A stretch of DNA of 64,000 nucleotides from Shimia aestuarii (GCF_022814865.1 NZ_JAKVRD010000001.1:344757-408756), one strand, 5' to 3'; shown: positions 9,614 to 18,838, counted from the first letter of the stretch. The notes: generated by a model from the letters alone, not told the origin. A program made the numbers and translations.

Positions 9614-10725
9614 CGCGCACAGATCCCCTTCAGCGCCGCCCATTCCGCCTCGGAGAGGATTGGACGCGCGGCAAACCCTTTCGGCGTGGCCACCCGCGCG
9701 GCCTCGATCCGGTCGCCAAGTGCGGGGTGACTTAGGAAATGGGCGGCAAGCCCCTCGGCATCTCCCGATTTTGCCCGAAACCTCTCGAACATCGCCCCGA
9801 GCGCGGAGGGGGCAACACCCGCCTTGGCCAGCACACTGTAGGCAAAGACATCTGCATCGCTCTCTGCGCCTTGGGAGTATTTCGCTTCGATCAACTGCTC
9901 GGCAAGGAACAGGACGAGCGCACCGCCAGCGAAATCGCCGAAAATCAGACCAAGAACCCCGATCGACCCGGCCGAGCGCAACGCGTGGCGCGTTGGATCG
10001 CGCGAAGCAACATGACCCATCTCATGCGCGAAGACGGCGGCGACTTCTTCTGCGGTTCCGGCCTCTTTCAAAAGACCGCGCATAAAGACGATATGCCCAC
10101 CGGGCAGCGCGAAGGCATTGACCATCGGGTGATCGAGCACCGTCACCGTCAGGTCCACCGGGAGGTCCACCCCCGCCGCGAGCCGCTCTGTCATCGCGTC
10201 AAACGCGCGGACACCCTCGGGATCGCGACACACCCTCACACCGATACTCGAATTCTCGTTCAGCGCGCCTCGGATCTGGCCCAGCGTCGCGTCGCCAAGC
10301 GCCTTTTCTCCCTCGGGCGGGATGAACCGCGCGAGTTGGTCTGCCATCGTCGGCACAAGCACGAACACAATGAGCGCGACCGAGGCCACAGCCGCCAGCG
10401 CCCAGCGCAGGATACGTCCTCTGTCGACTTGTTTCACAGGTCGATGGCGCGCCGGAAAGGACTCGGCAAGATCACGGTGGGCGGTGAACAAGCGCTGCAT
10501 CGGGGCGGTGGCAGAACGCAGTACGAGCCCACCCTGCCCGGCCTGATCCGGCACGAGACGAACCTCGGCGAGTTTCCATGTCACGTCGATGCCTTCACCA
10601 CGCAACAAGAGCAGCCCCGCGCCTTCATCGAGGACGATACGCACCTCATGCGCGGCGGCGCTTTCGCCATCAAAGAAGACACCTTGGCGCGCCTCGCGAG
10701 GCACGGCTGGGATGATCCCGCTCAT
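9610..10725 (-). CDS. M48 family metalloprotease
   Basis: 371 residues. The zinc motif HEMGH is at residues 234-238 (VFAHEMGHVASRDP), preceded by NAFALPGGHIVFMRGLL, typical of M48 (HtpX/BepA-like) peptidases. An N-terminal domain of about 100 residues with beta-rich pattern precedes one membrane span at about 106-126, placing the protease domain probably in the periplasm. The start codon overlaps the stop of the upstream DUF898 gene by four bases (ATGA), so the two are translationally coupled and probably act together in the envelope. Confidence 0.88.
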   Translation of the reverse strand: MSGIIPAVPREARQGVFFDGESAAAHEVRIVLDEGAGLLLLRGEGIDVTWKLAEVRLVPDQAGQGGLVLRSATAPMQRLFTAHRDLAESFPARHRPVKQVDRGRILRWALAAVASVALIVFVLVPTMADQLARFIPPEGEKALGDATLGQIRGALNENSSIGVRVCRDPEGVRAFDAMTERLAAGVDLPVDLTVTVLDHPMVNAFALPGGHIVFMRGLLKEAGTAEEVAAVFAHEMGHVASRDPTRHALRSAGSIGVLGLIFGDFAGGALVLFLAEQLIEAKYSQGAESDADVFAYSVLAKAGVAPSALGAMFERFRAKSGDAEGLAAHFLSHPALGDRIEAARVATPKGFAARPILSEAEWAALKGICAR

Positions 10726-11972
10726 ATTGCAGCCCCCACATCCAGAGCCTCGGCGAAGCCCTCCGCCTCTTCGAAGTCGTCCCGCGCGCGTTGACGAATA
10801 TGCCCAAGACTGCCCGGATCAATGACGGTCAGGGTCTCAGAGAAATGCGCCCAGAGCGGCAAGGTGACAAACGCATGGGTCACGGCGGACCATGCGAGGA
10901 AGAAGGCAAAGTAGGACAGGATACCGATCAGGGTCAGCGTACCGCTGGCGAAGGTCTCGAGAACCATGCCGGTGCTGTTCTCAAGCCCGATCAGCGTGCC
11001 GAGCATGGCAACCGCCGCAAGGCCAAGCGGCACGAGGAAGAACGAGGCCACAAGCCCACCAAGGAGGTTGCCCCAGAGATAGATACCAAAGACACGCATC
11101 GGACGCGGCTTCGAAAGAAACACGATATCGCCCGCGCGCTTTGCGTTGGTCAGAAGCTCGAACGACTTGGCGCGGTAATATGCGAGACCAAAGGCAAACC
11201 ACGGCAAACAGAACAGAGGCAGAAGAAACGCGGCCGGGATCGCGTAGAGCCCGACTCCGATGCTCAACCCACCGACCAGAAGCGCAAGCAGCATATGCCG
11301 CATGGCGGGCAAGAGCATGGTCCAGCGGCCTTCCTGCTCCAGCTTGCAGTCGCCATACCATGTCCGGTCTGTGCGGTACTTCTCGAGCCGGAATGTCATC
11401 AGAGGCCAGAGCAACCCGCCCGAAATTAGCGTGATAAACCAATAGAGTATGGCCCGCCAGGCATAGCCCCAGGCGCCGGGTTCGAGGCCAAAACGGATCC
11501 CGCGCCAACGGGTGCGGGCAAGCACATAGCGCCGGGCGCGGTAGCGGGCATAGAACCAGAGCGGCACAACGCCGACGAAGCTTAGGAGATAGGCGACGAA
11601 ATTATCCTGAAAAAGCGAGTAGCTCAGGAACATCAGGGCAAGGTTCACCACCCCGATATAGAAGGCAAGGATCACCACGGCGAAGAGAAAACCGAGAAGC
11701 TTTTCAAGGGGATCGCCAAGGTATTCCGCCGGAACGCCACCAAAGCGGACCGAGGACCAATAGAACCTGCGCAGGCGGGTCTTCATCCAGAACCGGTAGA
11801 TGCCGAGCGTCAGAACAGTGAAGATCCCGGTGCGCAGCGCGAGCGCGAAAACCCGCCCGCGATTGCCGACGAAATCGCCATCAAGGGGCGTCGGATCGGC
11901 ACGTCGGTATTGCGTCGGTATCGCGTCTGTATCGCGGTGGTCCCATGGGCCGGACCCGGAAGGTTCAGTCAA
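10722..11972 (-). CDS. YjgN/DUF898 family multi-pass membrane protein
   Basis: 416 residues. The N-terminal core GNRGRVFALALRTGIF, TLGIYRFWMKTRLRRFYWSS and GVPAEYLGDPLEKLLGF are diagnostic of DUF898 (YjgN); about eight hydrophobic segments follow. Function is unknown in the family. The only in-frame start before the conserved part is a TTG at 11972 with a poor ribosome binding site. The variable N-terminus is encoded by an 11-base-period repeat (11903-11932) also found near tpa. Coupled to the M48 protease gene. Confidence 0.85.
   Translation of the reverse strand: MTEPSGSGPWDHRDTDAIPTQYRRADPTPLDGDFVGNRGRVFALALRTGIFTVLTLGIYRFWMKTRLRRFYWSSVRFGGVPAEYLGDPLEKLLGFLFAVVILAFYIGVVNLALMFLSYSLFQDNFVAYLLSFVGVVPLWFYARYRARRYVLARTRWRGIRFGLEPGAWGYAWRAILYWFITLISGGLLWPLMTFRLEKYRTDRTWYGDCKLEQEGRWTMLLPAMRHMLLALLVGGLSIGVGLYAIPAAFLLPLFCLPWFAFGLAYYRAKSFELLTNAKRAGDIVFLSKPRPMRVFGIYLWGNLLGGLVASFFLVPLGLAAVAMLGTLIGLENSTGMVLETFASGTLTLIGILSYFAFFLAWSAVTHAFVTLPLWAHFSETLTVIDPGSLGHIRQRARDDFEEAEGFAEALDVGAAI
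11903..11932 (-). repeat. 11-bp-period tandem repeat, locus 1
   Basis: Three units at 11-base spacing read on the minus strand as GATACAGACGC, GATACCGACGC and AATACCGACGT. The core ATACCGAC occurs at 11914-11921 and 11903-11910, and the outer unit has one change. The repeat is inside the 5' coding part of the DUF898 gene; eleven bases is not a multiple of three, so each unit is read in a different frame. Confidence 0.8.
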
Positions 11973-12049
11973 ACCAAAATCCCATCAATCGAAACTTACT
12001 CGGCCCCATTGTGACCAAGTCGCGGCCCGAGCGCGAGTCCCCTCTTCAC

Positions 12050-12103
12050 CTTGATGAAAATACTCCGTCCCGAAGGGGCGAGAGGGGGCCGCGCCCCTCT
12101 CGC
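12050..12103 (-). terminator. hairpin after parC followed by a conserved AGTATTTTCA tail
   Basis: Directly after the parC stop the minus strand forms a perfect 10-bp stem (arms 12094-12103 and 12078-12087, six-base loop). About a dozen bases on comes the sequence GGAGTATTTTCATCAAGG, instead of a simple T run. A closely similar tail follows tandem hairpins at 22495-22566. It is probably the transcription terminator of parC. Confidence 0.7.
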
Positions 12104-14560
12104 TTAGCGGAACTTGTAATTGCGCGGGAACCCATAGGGCGGCTTCTTGCCCACGCCAGCGCGCTTGCCGAGCCAATCGCTCAGGTCCGGTTCGTGCCGT
12201 GTCTTGCCGCCGCCCATCTCCCAGCTCAGGCCCTCGTCCCATGTAAAGGTCGTGATGTCCGAGAGCCCGCCGTCCAGTTCGAGCGTGCCCTGACGCCCGC
12301 GCGCCATGTTGTATTTCTGAAGCCGCACGCCCTTGCCGCGCCCCATCTCGGGCAGTTCATCAACAGGAAAGACGAGGAACTTGCCGTTCTCCGACACCAC
12401 GGCCACGTGATCGCCGATCACAGGCAGGCAGATCTTGGCCTTCACATCGTCCTTGACGTTCAGCACCTGACGGCCGTTTCGGGTCTGGGCGATGACATCC
12501 TTCTCGGGCACGATAAACCCATCCCCCGCCGTCGACGCGACAAGCAGCTTGCGCTCGGGCTGATGGATGAAGATGTCGATGATCTCGGCCTCGTTGGGGA
12601 TATCCACCATGAGACGCAGCGGCTCGCCCATACCGCGCCCACCGGGCAGGTTGGCGGCGCTCACCGTGTAAAAGCGTCCATTGGAAGCAAAGACCAAAAG
12701 CCGATCGGTCGTCTCGGCATGGAAGATGAACCGCGGCCCGTCGCCATCCTTGAACTTCAACTCGCGTCCAAGGTCGATATGGCCCGACATGGCCCGGATC
12801 CAGCCCATCTGTGAACAGACGACCGTGATTGGTTCCTTGTCGATCATTGCCTCAAGCGGCACCTCTTCGACCTCGCCCGCCTCGGCAAAGGCCGAACGGC
12901 GCGCGCCGTATTCGTGGTCCTTACCGAAGGTCTTCTTGGCCTCTTTGAGCTGTTCTGCGATGCGCGCCCATTGCAGCGCCTCGCTTTCGAGCAGATCTTC
13001 GAGACCGGCGCGTTCTTCCATGAGCGTGTCGCGCTCTCGGATGAGGGCTTCTTCCTCGAGTCGGCGCAAGCTGCGCAGGCGCATATTGAGGATCGCCTCG
13101 GCCTGCACGTCCGAAAGGCCGTTCTCACGCCCGGCAAAGGATTTCGGAATGGCGCGGGTGCCATCGTCGCTTTCGACAAGAACGCCCGTGGCTTCGGCCT
13201 CTTCGTCGACGATCAGCGCCAGGCTCGACACATCCACACCGGCCAGTGGCGAGCGGTAGTCGCCCTCGTTCAAGGCGCGACTGATCGTGTCCTGATGCGG
13301 GCGCGACCAGTCTTCATACATGAGCGCCGATTTCGGATCATCGTCATAGCGGATGATGTCGATCACGCGGTCGAGATTAAGGAAGGCCGTGATAAGCCCC
13401 TGCAACACCTCAAGCCGGTTGTCGATCTTGGCCATGCGGTGCCGCGACCGGCGAATAAGCACTTCGCGGCGGAAATCGAGGAAAGCGCGCAGCACTTCCT
13501 TCATCGAACAGACCTTGGGCGTGACCCCGTCGATCAGCACGTTCATGTTGAGCGAGAAGCGCACCTCGAGATCTGAGTTGCGGAACATCAGCCCCATGAG
13601 AACCTCAGGGTCCACGTTCTTGGAGCGCGGCTCGAGGATCATGCGGATGTCGTCGGCGCTTTCATCGCGGATGTCGGCGAGGATCGGGACTTTCTTGGTC
13701 TGGATCAGCTCGGCAATCTTTTCGATGAGCCTTGATTTCTGCACCTGATAGGGAATCTCGGTGACCACGATCTGCCATTGGCCGCGACCAAGGTCTTCGA
13801 TCTCCCATTTACAGCGCAGACGGAACGAGCCGCGCCCTGTGCGATAGGCTTGGGCAATATTCTCGCGCGGCTCGACGATAACGCCGCCGGTCGGGAAATC
13901 CGGCCCCGGCACGAAGTTGAGAAGCGTATCGTCGCGCGCGTCCGGTGTCTTGATGAGATGCAGGCAGGCGTCGCAAAGCTCGGCGATATTGTGCGGCGGA
14001 ATATTCGTCGCCATGCCGACCGCGATCCCGCTCGAGCCATTGGCAAGCAGGTTCGGGAAGGTCGCCGGAAGCACCACTGGTTCGCTCAGCGTGCCATCGT
14101 AGTTCTCGCGAAAATCGACAGCGTTCTCGTTCAGGCCCTGAAGCATCGCTTCGGCGACCGAGGTCAGGCGCGCTTCGGTATAGCGCGAGGCGGCCGGGTT
14201 ATCGCCGTCGATATTGCCGAAGTTCCCCTGCCCGTCGACAAGCGGATAACGGACGTTGAAATCCTGTGCGAGGCGGGCCATCGCGTCATAGATCGCGGCG
14301 TCGCCATGCGGGTGATAGTTGCCCATCACGTCGCCGGAGATCTTGGCCGATTTACGAAAGCCCCCGGTCGAGGTCAGCTTCAATTCGCGCATCGCATAGA
14401 GAATGCGGCGGTGCACGGGTTTAAGCCCGTCTCGCGCATCCGGAAGGGCGCGGTGCATGATCGTGGAAAGCGCATAGGTGAGATAGCGCTCGCCAATGGC
14501 ACGGCGCAGCGGTTCACTCACTTCGGCAAGGGGCAGGTCGTCGTCGATCTGGTCGGTCAT
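12104..14560 (-). CDS. parC: DNA topoisomerase IV subunit A
   Basis: 818 residues from ATG 14560. The enzyme decatenates replicated chromosomes with ParE. The N-terminal winged-helix region has MHRALPDARDGLKPVHRRIL and NYHPHGDAAIYDAM; the catalytic tyrosine is Tyr127 in AASRYTEARLT. The C-terminal beta-pinwheel lacks a GyrA box, which together with the sequence favours ParC over GyrA. The C-terminus ends in a basic tail (KKPPYGFPRNYKFR). It is divergent from the SH3 protein gene. Confidence 0.94.
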   Translation of the reverse strand: MTDQIDDDLPLAEVSEPLRRAIGERYLTYALSTIMHRALPDARDGLKPVHRRILYAMRELKLTSTGGFRKSAKISGDVMGNYHPHGDAAIYDAMARLAQDFNVRYPLVDGQGNFGNIDGDNPAASRYTEARLTSVAEAMLQGLNENAVDFRENYDGTLSEPVVLPATFPNLLANGSSGIAVGMATNIPPHNIAELCDACLHLIKTPDARDDTLLNFVPGPDFPTGGVIVEPRENIAQAYRTGRGSFRLRCKWEIEDLGRGQWQIVVTEIPYQVQKSRLIEKIAELIQTKKVPILADIRDESADDIRMILEPRSKNVDPEVLMGLMFRNSDLEVRFSLNMNVLIDGVTPKVCSMKEVLRAFLDFRREVLIRRSRHRMAKIDNRLEVLQGLITAFLNLDRVIDIIRYDDDPKSALMYEDWSRPHQDTISRALNEGDYRSPLAGVDVSSLALIVDEEAEATGVLVESDDGTRAIPKSFAGRENGLSDVQAEAILNMRLRSLRRLEEEALIRERDTLMEERAGLEDLLESEALQWARIAEQLKEAKKTFGKDHEYGARRSAFAEAGEVEEVPLEAMIDKEPITVVCSQMGWIRAMSGHIDLGRELKFKDGDGPRFIFHAETTDRLLVFASNGRFYTVSAANLPGGRGMGEPLRLMVDIPNEAEIIDIFIHQPERKLLVASTAGDGFIVPEKDVIAQTRNGRQVLNVKDDVKAKICLPVIGDHVAVVSENGKFLVFPVDELPEMGRGKGVRLQKYNMARGRQGTLELDGGLSDITTFTWDEGLSWEMGGGKTRHEPDLSDWLGKRAGVGKKPPYGFPRNYKFR

Positions 14561-14706
14561 GCAAATCGGTGTAGCCGCAAGACGAGGGGCGCTCAAGCGA
14601 GCACGCGCATCGGGGGCGATTTTTTCGCACCGAGGGCGCTCTGTGATTTGCGGGAATCGGCTGACCTGCCGTAAAGTCGTGACGTGCCATCGTTAGGCGA
14701 TTTGAA

Positions 14707-15237
14707 ATGACGCGTTTTGTATTTTTGAGTTTCGCTTTTATCGGCTGGGCCTTTTATGAGGTCAGCGGCGGGCAAGATTTTGCGCCCGTGCCCCCTGAGC
14801 GGCTTGCCGTGCTTGAACGTGCTGAGGCACAGCCGGCCACGGCGCAACAAGAGGGCCCCCGCGACGAGACCGATGTCGATATCAGCGCCGCGCTGGCGGC
14901 CGAATCCGCTCCTCTCCCCAAGCCAATCCCCGTGTCCATCGTCTCTGCGCCGGTGGCGACCCCGGATCAGGAACGGGTCGCACTCATTCCGTCGCCGGAA
15001 GAGCTCGCTTCGGTGGTGGTCGTCGAAGAAACCCCGGCCGATATTCGCGAGGTCCGTGGCAGCCGGGTCAATATGCGCTCTGGCCCGGGCACACAGTTCA
15101 GCGTGCTTGGCACCCTGCGCCGTGGCGAGCGCGTCGAGGTTCTGCGCGAGCCGGGCAACGGTTGGGCCAAGCTTAAGGTCGAAGACACAGGGCGCATCGG
15201 TTGGATGGCCTCACGTCTGCTGCAATCGACGGATTAG
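14707..15237 (+). CDS. secreted SH3 (SH3b) domain protein
   Basis: 176 residues. MTRFVFLSFAFIGWAFYEVS is a hydrophobic signal or anchor. A low-complexity Pro/Ala/Glu-rich linker of about 90 residues follows, then an SH3b domain from about 114 (RGSRVNMRSGPGTQFSVLGT, GERVEVLREPGNGWAKLKV, GRIGWMASRLL). Such domains are thought to bind peptidoglycan or envelope peptides. It has its own divergent promoter region shared with parC. Confidence 0.85.
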   Translation: MTRFVFLSFAFIGWAFYEVSGGQDFAPVPPERLAVLERAEAQPATAQQEGPRDETDVDISAALAAESAPLPKPIPVSIVSAPVATPDQERVALIPSPEELASVVVVEETPADIREVRGSRVNMRSGPGTQFSVLGTLRRGERVEVLREPGNGWAKLKVEDTGRIGWMASRLLQSTD

Positions 15238-15257
15238 ACCAAGCATTTTCGTCGGAA

Positions 15258-15287
15258 TTGACAATCTGACTGTTTTTGTCGTATTCA
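15258..15287 (+). promoter_or_regulatory. putative sigma-70 promoter of bfd-bfr
   Basis: TTGACA (15258-15263) is an exact -35 consensus. TATTCA (15282-15287) lies 18 bases further on as a weak -10. The start codon of the ferredoxin gene follows 25 bases later. No convincing iron-box dyad is visible around it. Confidence 0.45.
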
Positions 15288-15312
15288 CGCCCGACTCGAA
15301 CGGAGCGTGACC

Positions 15313-15582
15313 ATGATCATCTGTAGCTGCGAAGGCATTCGGGACCGCGACATCCATGCCGCCATCGATTGGATGCGCGCCTCGGATCCGACCGCGATCA
15401 TCACCCCCGGCAAGATCTACCACGCCCTCGGTAAGTCCCCGGACTGCGGCGGCTGCATGAAGCTTTTTGTTGCGTCCATGCGTGAGAACCCTAACTTGGA
15501 AGTACCTGCGGAACTGCGCGGGCTACGCAAAACCAACACAGCCAGGGAGACACGCTATGAAGGGCGAACAGAAAGTTATTGA
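15313..15582 (+). CDS. bfd: bacterioferritin-associated ferredoxin
   Basis: 89 residues. ATG 15313 is preferred over a GTG six bases upstream because GGAG is seven bases before it. Bfd is a [2Fe-2S] ferredoxin that reduces the haem of bacterioferritin to release stored iron. The cluster ligands form CxC (Cys4, Cys6) and CxxC (Cys45, Cys48) in [15 protein letters not shown] and [11 protein letters not shown], the Bfd pattern. Its 3' end overlaps the start of bfr by 26 bases, so the partners are made together. Confidence 0.92.
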   Translation: MIICSCEGIRDRDIHAAIDWMRASDPTAIITPGKIYHALGKSPDCGGCMKLFVASMRENPNLEVPAELRGLRKTNTARETRYEGRTESY

Positions 15583-16042
15583 CCACCTGAACAAGGCCCT
15601 CCGGATGGAGCTCACTGCGGTGAGCCAGTACTGGCTGCACTTCCGGCTTCTCAAGGATTGGGGCTTTGGCAAACTCGCCGCGAAGATGCGCGAGGAAAGC
15701 ATCGAAGAGATGGTCCACGCCGACAAACTCATCGACCGCATCATCTTTCTCGAAGGCCATCCGAACCTGCAATCTCTCGACCCGCTGCGAATCGGCGAGA
15801 ACGTGCGCGAAGTGATCAAATGCGATCTCGCAGGGGAACTGGAAGCGGTGGAATTCTATCGCAAGGCGCGCAAGGACTGTATGGAACTCGGCGACTACGT
15901 CTCAATGGAGGTTTTCCAAGAGCTTCTCACCGACGAAGAGGGCCATGTGGACTATCTCGAAACGCAGCTTGAGCTGATGGATAGCATCGGCGAACAGAAC
16001 TATGGTCAGCTCAACGCTGACAGCGCCGACGCAGAGGACTGA
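15557..16042 (+). CDS. bfr: bacterioferritin
   Basis: 161 residues. Haem-containing ferritin that oxidises and stores iron in a 24-subunit shell. All ferroxidase ligands are visible: Glu18, Glu51, His54, Glu94, Glu127 and His130; the inter-subunit haem ligand Met52 is also present (EEMVHADKL). The start [20 protein letters not shown] is the standard Bfr N-terminus. Cotranscribed with bfd, whose product feeds it electrons. Confidence 0.96.
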   Translation: MKGEQKVIDHLNKALRMELTAVSQYWLHFRLLKDWGFGKLAAKMREESIEEMVHADKLIDRIIFLEGHPNLQSLDPLRIGENVREVIKCDLAGELEAVEFYRKARKDCMELGDYVSMEVFQELLTDEEGHVDYLETQLELMDSIGEQNYGQLNADSADAED

Positions 16043-16053
16043 TCCGACACACC

Positions 16054-16887
16054 ATGCCCGGGAAATCCATTCTCATCACCGGATGCTCTTCGGGCATCGG
16101 CCTCGACGCCGCGCGCGGCCTACGGGCGCGCGGCTGGCGCGTTTTCGCGGCCTGCCGCCAAGAGGCGGATTGCGGCCGCCTGCGCAACGAGGGCTTTGAA
16201 AGCCCCCGGATCGACTATGAAGACGCCGCGAGCGTGCGCGATGGGCTGGCCGAGGTTCTGGCTGCGACTGGCGGCACGCTGGATGCGCTTTACAACAATG
16301 GTGCCTATGCGATCCCCGGCGCGGTCGAAGACCTGCCGCGCGACGCTCTTGCCACGATCCTTCAGGCCAATCTCATCGGCTGGCACGATCTTACGATTCA
16401 GGTCATTCCGGTGATGCGCGCCCAAGGCCACGGGCGGATCGTCAACTGTTCCTCGGTCCTTGGCATGGTGCCGATGAAATGGCGCGGGGCCTATAACGCG
16501 ACCAAGTTCGCGCTCGAGGGGCTAACCGATACGCTGCGGCTTGAGATGCGAGATGCCCCGATTGAGGTCTGCCTGATCGACCCCGGCCCCATCACCTCGG
16601 ATTTTCGCAAGAACGCGGTGAAACAGTTCGAACGTTGGATCGACTGGGAAAACAGCGCGCGCGCCGATCAATACCGCGCCAGCCTGTTGAAACGGCTCTA
16701 TTCCGCCTCTGACGCGCCGGACCGGTTCGAACTTGGACCCGAGGCGGTGACTGCGAAGCTCGTCCACGCGCTTGAATCGCCGCGCCCGAAGCCGCGCTAC
16801 TATGTCACTACCCCGACCTACATGATGAATATCGCGCGCCGCGTCCTGCCGACGCGGATGCTCGATTGGGTGCTTGCCAAAGGCTGA
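16054..16887 (+). CDS. short-chain dehydrogenase/reductase
   Basis: 277 residues. The NAD(P)-binding motif is TGCSSGIG near the N-terminus, NNGAYA follows strand 4, and the catalytic triad is Ser in NCSSVLGMV and YNATK (Tyr and Lys). The classical SDR fold is complete, and the C-terminal extension resembles the retinol-dehydrogenase-like or YciK-type group. The substrate cannot be told. It begins 11 bases after bfr and is probably read through from it, with no obvious functional link to iron. Confidence 0.85.
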   Translation: MPGKSILITGCSSGIGLDAARGLRARGWRVFAACRQEADCGRLRNEGFESPRIDYEDAASVRDGLAEVLAATGGTLDALYNNGAYAIPGAVEDLPRDALATILQANLIGWHDLTIQVIPVMRAQGHGRIVNCSSVLGMVPMKWRGAYNATKFALEGLTDTLRLEMRDAPIEVCLIDPGPITSDFRKNAVKQFERWIDWENSARADQYRASLLKRLYSASDAPDRFELGPEAVTAKLVHALESPRPKPRYYVTTPTYMMNIARRVLPTRMLDWVLAKG

Positions 16888-16952
16888 TCGACTGTTAAAT
16901 CCGCAGGATCACCCCTATAACGCGGGTCCGTCCGCAGCTTTGGAGTTCAGAC

Positions 16953-17171
16953 ATGAATGAAACCGGTCTTGCCAGCGATCCCCTGTTCTGGGTCGTGGCC
17001 GTCGCTACCCTCGGTGTCCTTGTCATCCTGATGATCGGCATCGGCGGCTTTGCCAAGGGCGGCGATTTCAACCGCAAGCACGCCAACCGCATCATGCGTT
17101 ATCGCATCGCGGCACAGTTCGTGGCCGTGCTTCTCATTCTTCTTTTCGTCTGGCTCCGCCGGGGAGGTTAA
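16953..17171 (+). CDS. HIG1-domain, twin transmembrane helix protein
   Basis: 72 residues with two membrane spans (FWVVAVATLGVLVILMIGIG and IAAQFVAVLLILLFVWL) separated by a loop GGDFNRKHANRIMRYRI. The loop with conserved N-R-M-R-x-R residues is the HIG1 (hypoxia-induced protein) signature. Related small proteins attach to respiratory complexes in mitochondria and alphaproteobacteria. It precedes the adenosyltransferase gene by only two bases, an arrangement suggesting one transcript. Confidence 0.8.
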   Translation: MNETGLASDPLFWVVAVATLGVLVILMIGIGGFAKGGDFNRKHANRIMRYRIAAQFVAVLLILLFVWLRRGG

Positions 17172-17173
17172 TC

Positions 17174-17746
17174 ATGGTTGTTCTGAACAAGATCTACACG
17201 CGCTCGGGCGACAAGGGCACCACGGCGCTTGGCAATGGCGATCGGGTCGCCAAGCATGACGCGCGCGTCAACGCCTATGGCACCTCGGACGAATTGAACG
17301 CCACTGTCGGCATGGCGCGGCTCCACGCCGAGGGCGTCATGGACGAGCGTCTTGCTCTGATCCAGAACGACCTGTTCGACCTTGGCGCAGACTTGTGCCG
17401 TCCCGACATGGCCAAAGATGCCGAGTCCGAGTACCCACCGCTGCGCATGGTCGAGGAACAGGTGACCCGCCTTGAGGCCGAGATCGACGAGATGAACGCC
17501 GACCTCGCCCCGTTGCGCAGCTTCGTGCTGCCCGGCGGTTCGGCCCTTGCGGCACATCTCCACCTTTGCCGCACCGTGGCGCGCCGGGCCGAGCGCCTTG
17601 CCACCACCCTTGCCGAAATCGAAGAGATCAACACCCACGCGGTCAAATACCTCAACCGCCTGAGCGATTGGTTTTTCGTCGCCTCCCGCGTCGCCAATGG
17701 CAACGGCGCCGATGACGTGCTTTGGGTGCCGGGCGCCAACCGCTAA
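17174..17746 (+). CDS. PduO-type cob(I)alamin adenosyltransferase
   Basis: 190 residues. Transfers adenosyl from ATP to cob(I)alamin to form coenzyme B12. The N-terminal ATP loop YTRSGDKGTTALGNGDRVAK and AYGTSDELNATVG are diagnostic, and FVLPGGSALAAHLHLCRTVA plus RRAERLATTLAEI form the active-site helix with the conserved arginine and glutamate. A role for methylmalonyl-CoA or ethylmalonyl-CoA mutase reactions is likely, which fits the nearby acyl-CoA genes. Follows the HIG1 gene by two bases. Confidence 0.92.
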   Translation: MVVLNKIYTRSGDKGTTALGNGDRVAKHDARVNAYGTSDELNATVGMARLHAEGVMDERLALIQNDLFDLGADLCRPDMAKDAESEYPPLRMVEEQVTRLEAEIDEMNADLAPLRSFVLPGGSALAAHLHLCRTVARRAERLATTLAEIEEINTHAVKYLNRLSDWFFVASRVANGNGADDVLWVPGANR

Positions 17747-17765
17747 ACCGGTTCCGGGGCGCGGA

Positions 17766-18554
17766 TCAGCGCCCCTTGAAGACCGGCTTGGTCTTGGTCA
17801 GGAACGCGGCGATGGCGGCCCCGGAATCCTCGGAATTGGCGCATTTATTCTGATATTCGCTCTCCATGAGCGCGGTTTGCGCGTGGCTCTGGGTATGGGC
17901 GGCGCGCAGGAGACGCTTGGAATAGGCAAGGCTGAGCGGCGCGCGCTCGGCCAATGACGCGGCCCAGTCTGCCGCGGCCTCCGCAAGCTCGGCCTCGGGC
18001 ACAACGCGGTTCACCAGCCCCATCTCGAGGCAGTCCGCCGCTTTGATATGAGTCGCCTCGGCGATCGCCTCAAAGGCGCGCTTCGATCCCATGTGTTGCA
18101 AGAGGAGCCAGCTTAGCCCCCCGTCCGGCACCAGCGAGATATTGGAGAACGGTGCGAAACAGGTCGCGGTCTCCCCCATGATCGCAAGATCACAGCTCAG
18201 CGCCACCGAAAGCCCAATGCCGCCCGCGACCCCGTTGATCGCCGCAATATAGATCATGTCGCTCTGGGTGATGCCGTCGATGATCGGCTTGTAGTCGCGC
18301 ACCGAGATATCGAACATCCCGTGCTTGGTGCGAAACTCCGTCAGCTCCTTGAGATCGGTGCCCGAGCTGAAGGCCCGGCCAGTGCCGGTCAGGACGACAA
18401 TGCGCACCTCCGGGTCTGCCTCGGCCGCCTCCTGCGCGGCGCGAATGCCTGCGCGCGTCGCCCCGTCCATCGCGTTCATCGCATTCTCGCGGTCGATGCG
18501 GATCGTCGCGACATGCCCGTCCTTGGCATAGTCGACATTGTGAAACTCGGTCAT
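17766..18554 (-). CDS. enoyl-CoA hydratase/isomerase family protein
   Basis: 262 residues from ATG 18554. The crotonase fold is clear: VATIRIDRENAMNAMDG, the oxyanion-hole motif RAFSSGTDLKEL, and GVAGGIGLSVALSCDLAIMG. In place of the usual catalytic Glu-rich loop it has NISLVPDGGLSWLLL, with Asp where many hydratases have Glu, so isomerase or other crotonase chemistry is possible. It is divergent from etfB and convergent with the adenosyltransferase gene, ending 19 bases from it. Confidence 0.88.
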   Translation of the reverse strand: MTEFHNVDYAKDGHVATIRIDRENAMNAMDGATRAGIRAAQEAAEADPEVRIVVLTGTGRAFSSGTDLKELTEFRTKHGMFDISVRDYKPIIDGITQSDMIYIAAINGVAGGIGLSVALSCDLAIMGETATCFAPFSNISLVPDGGLSWLLLQHMGSKRAFEAIAEATHIKAADCLEMGLVNRVVPEAELAEAAADWAASLAERAPLSLAYSKRLLRAAHTQSHAQTALMESEYQNKCANSEDSGAAIAAFLTKTKPVFKGR

Positions 18555-18619
18555 GGTGCTGTCTCCTCCGTGGTTGCGCCTATGAAAAACCGGAAACGCG
18601 CCCGAGCAAACCCCCTGAG

Positions 18620-18680
18620 TTCCACGACGTTGGGGCATCTATTCCACGACATCTCCCAAGGCCGGAATGTCGAAACATTC
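18620..18680. promoter_or_regulatory. repeats in the divergent control region between enoyl-CoA hydratase and etfB
   Basis: Two copies of TTCCACGAC lie at 18620-18628 and 18642-18650, 22 bases apart (two helical turns). A perfect dyad GAATGT-CGAA-ACATTC follows at 18665-18680. Both elements lie in the 284-base space between two divergent fatty-acid-oxidation genes and look like regulator sites. The regulator is not identified. Confidence 0.4.
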
Positions 18681-18838
18681 TCGCAATAAATCTGGTGTGA
18701 AACCGGGAAACGCGACGTCGAATAGCCTCAACATGACGATTTTACGCTGTTTAACCGCGGCGCAAGATTATATCACGTGCCAGAGACGTTTTGGTCGAGT
18801 CGTTTCGCGGCTCACACAATTGAAGGAGAGTTACGCCC

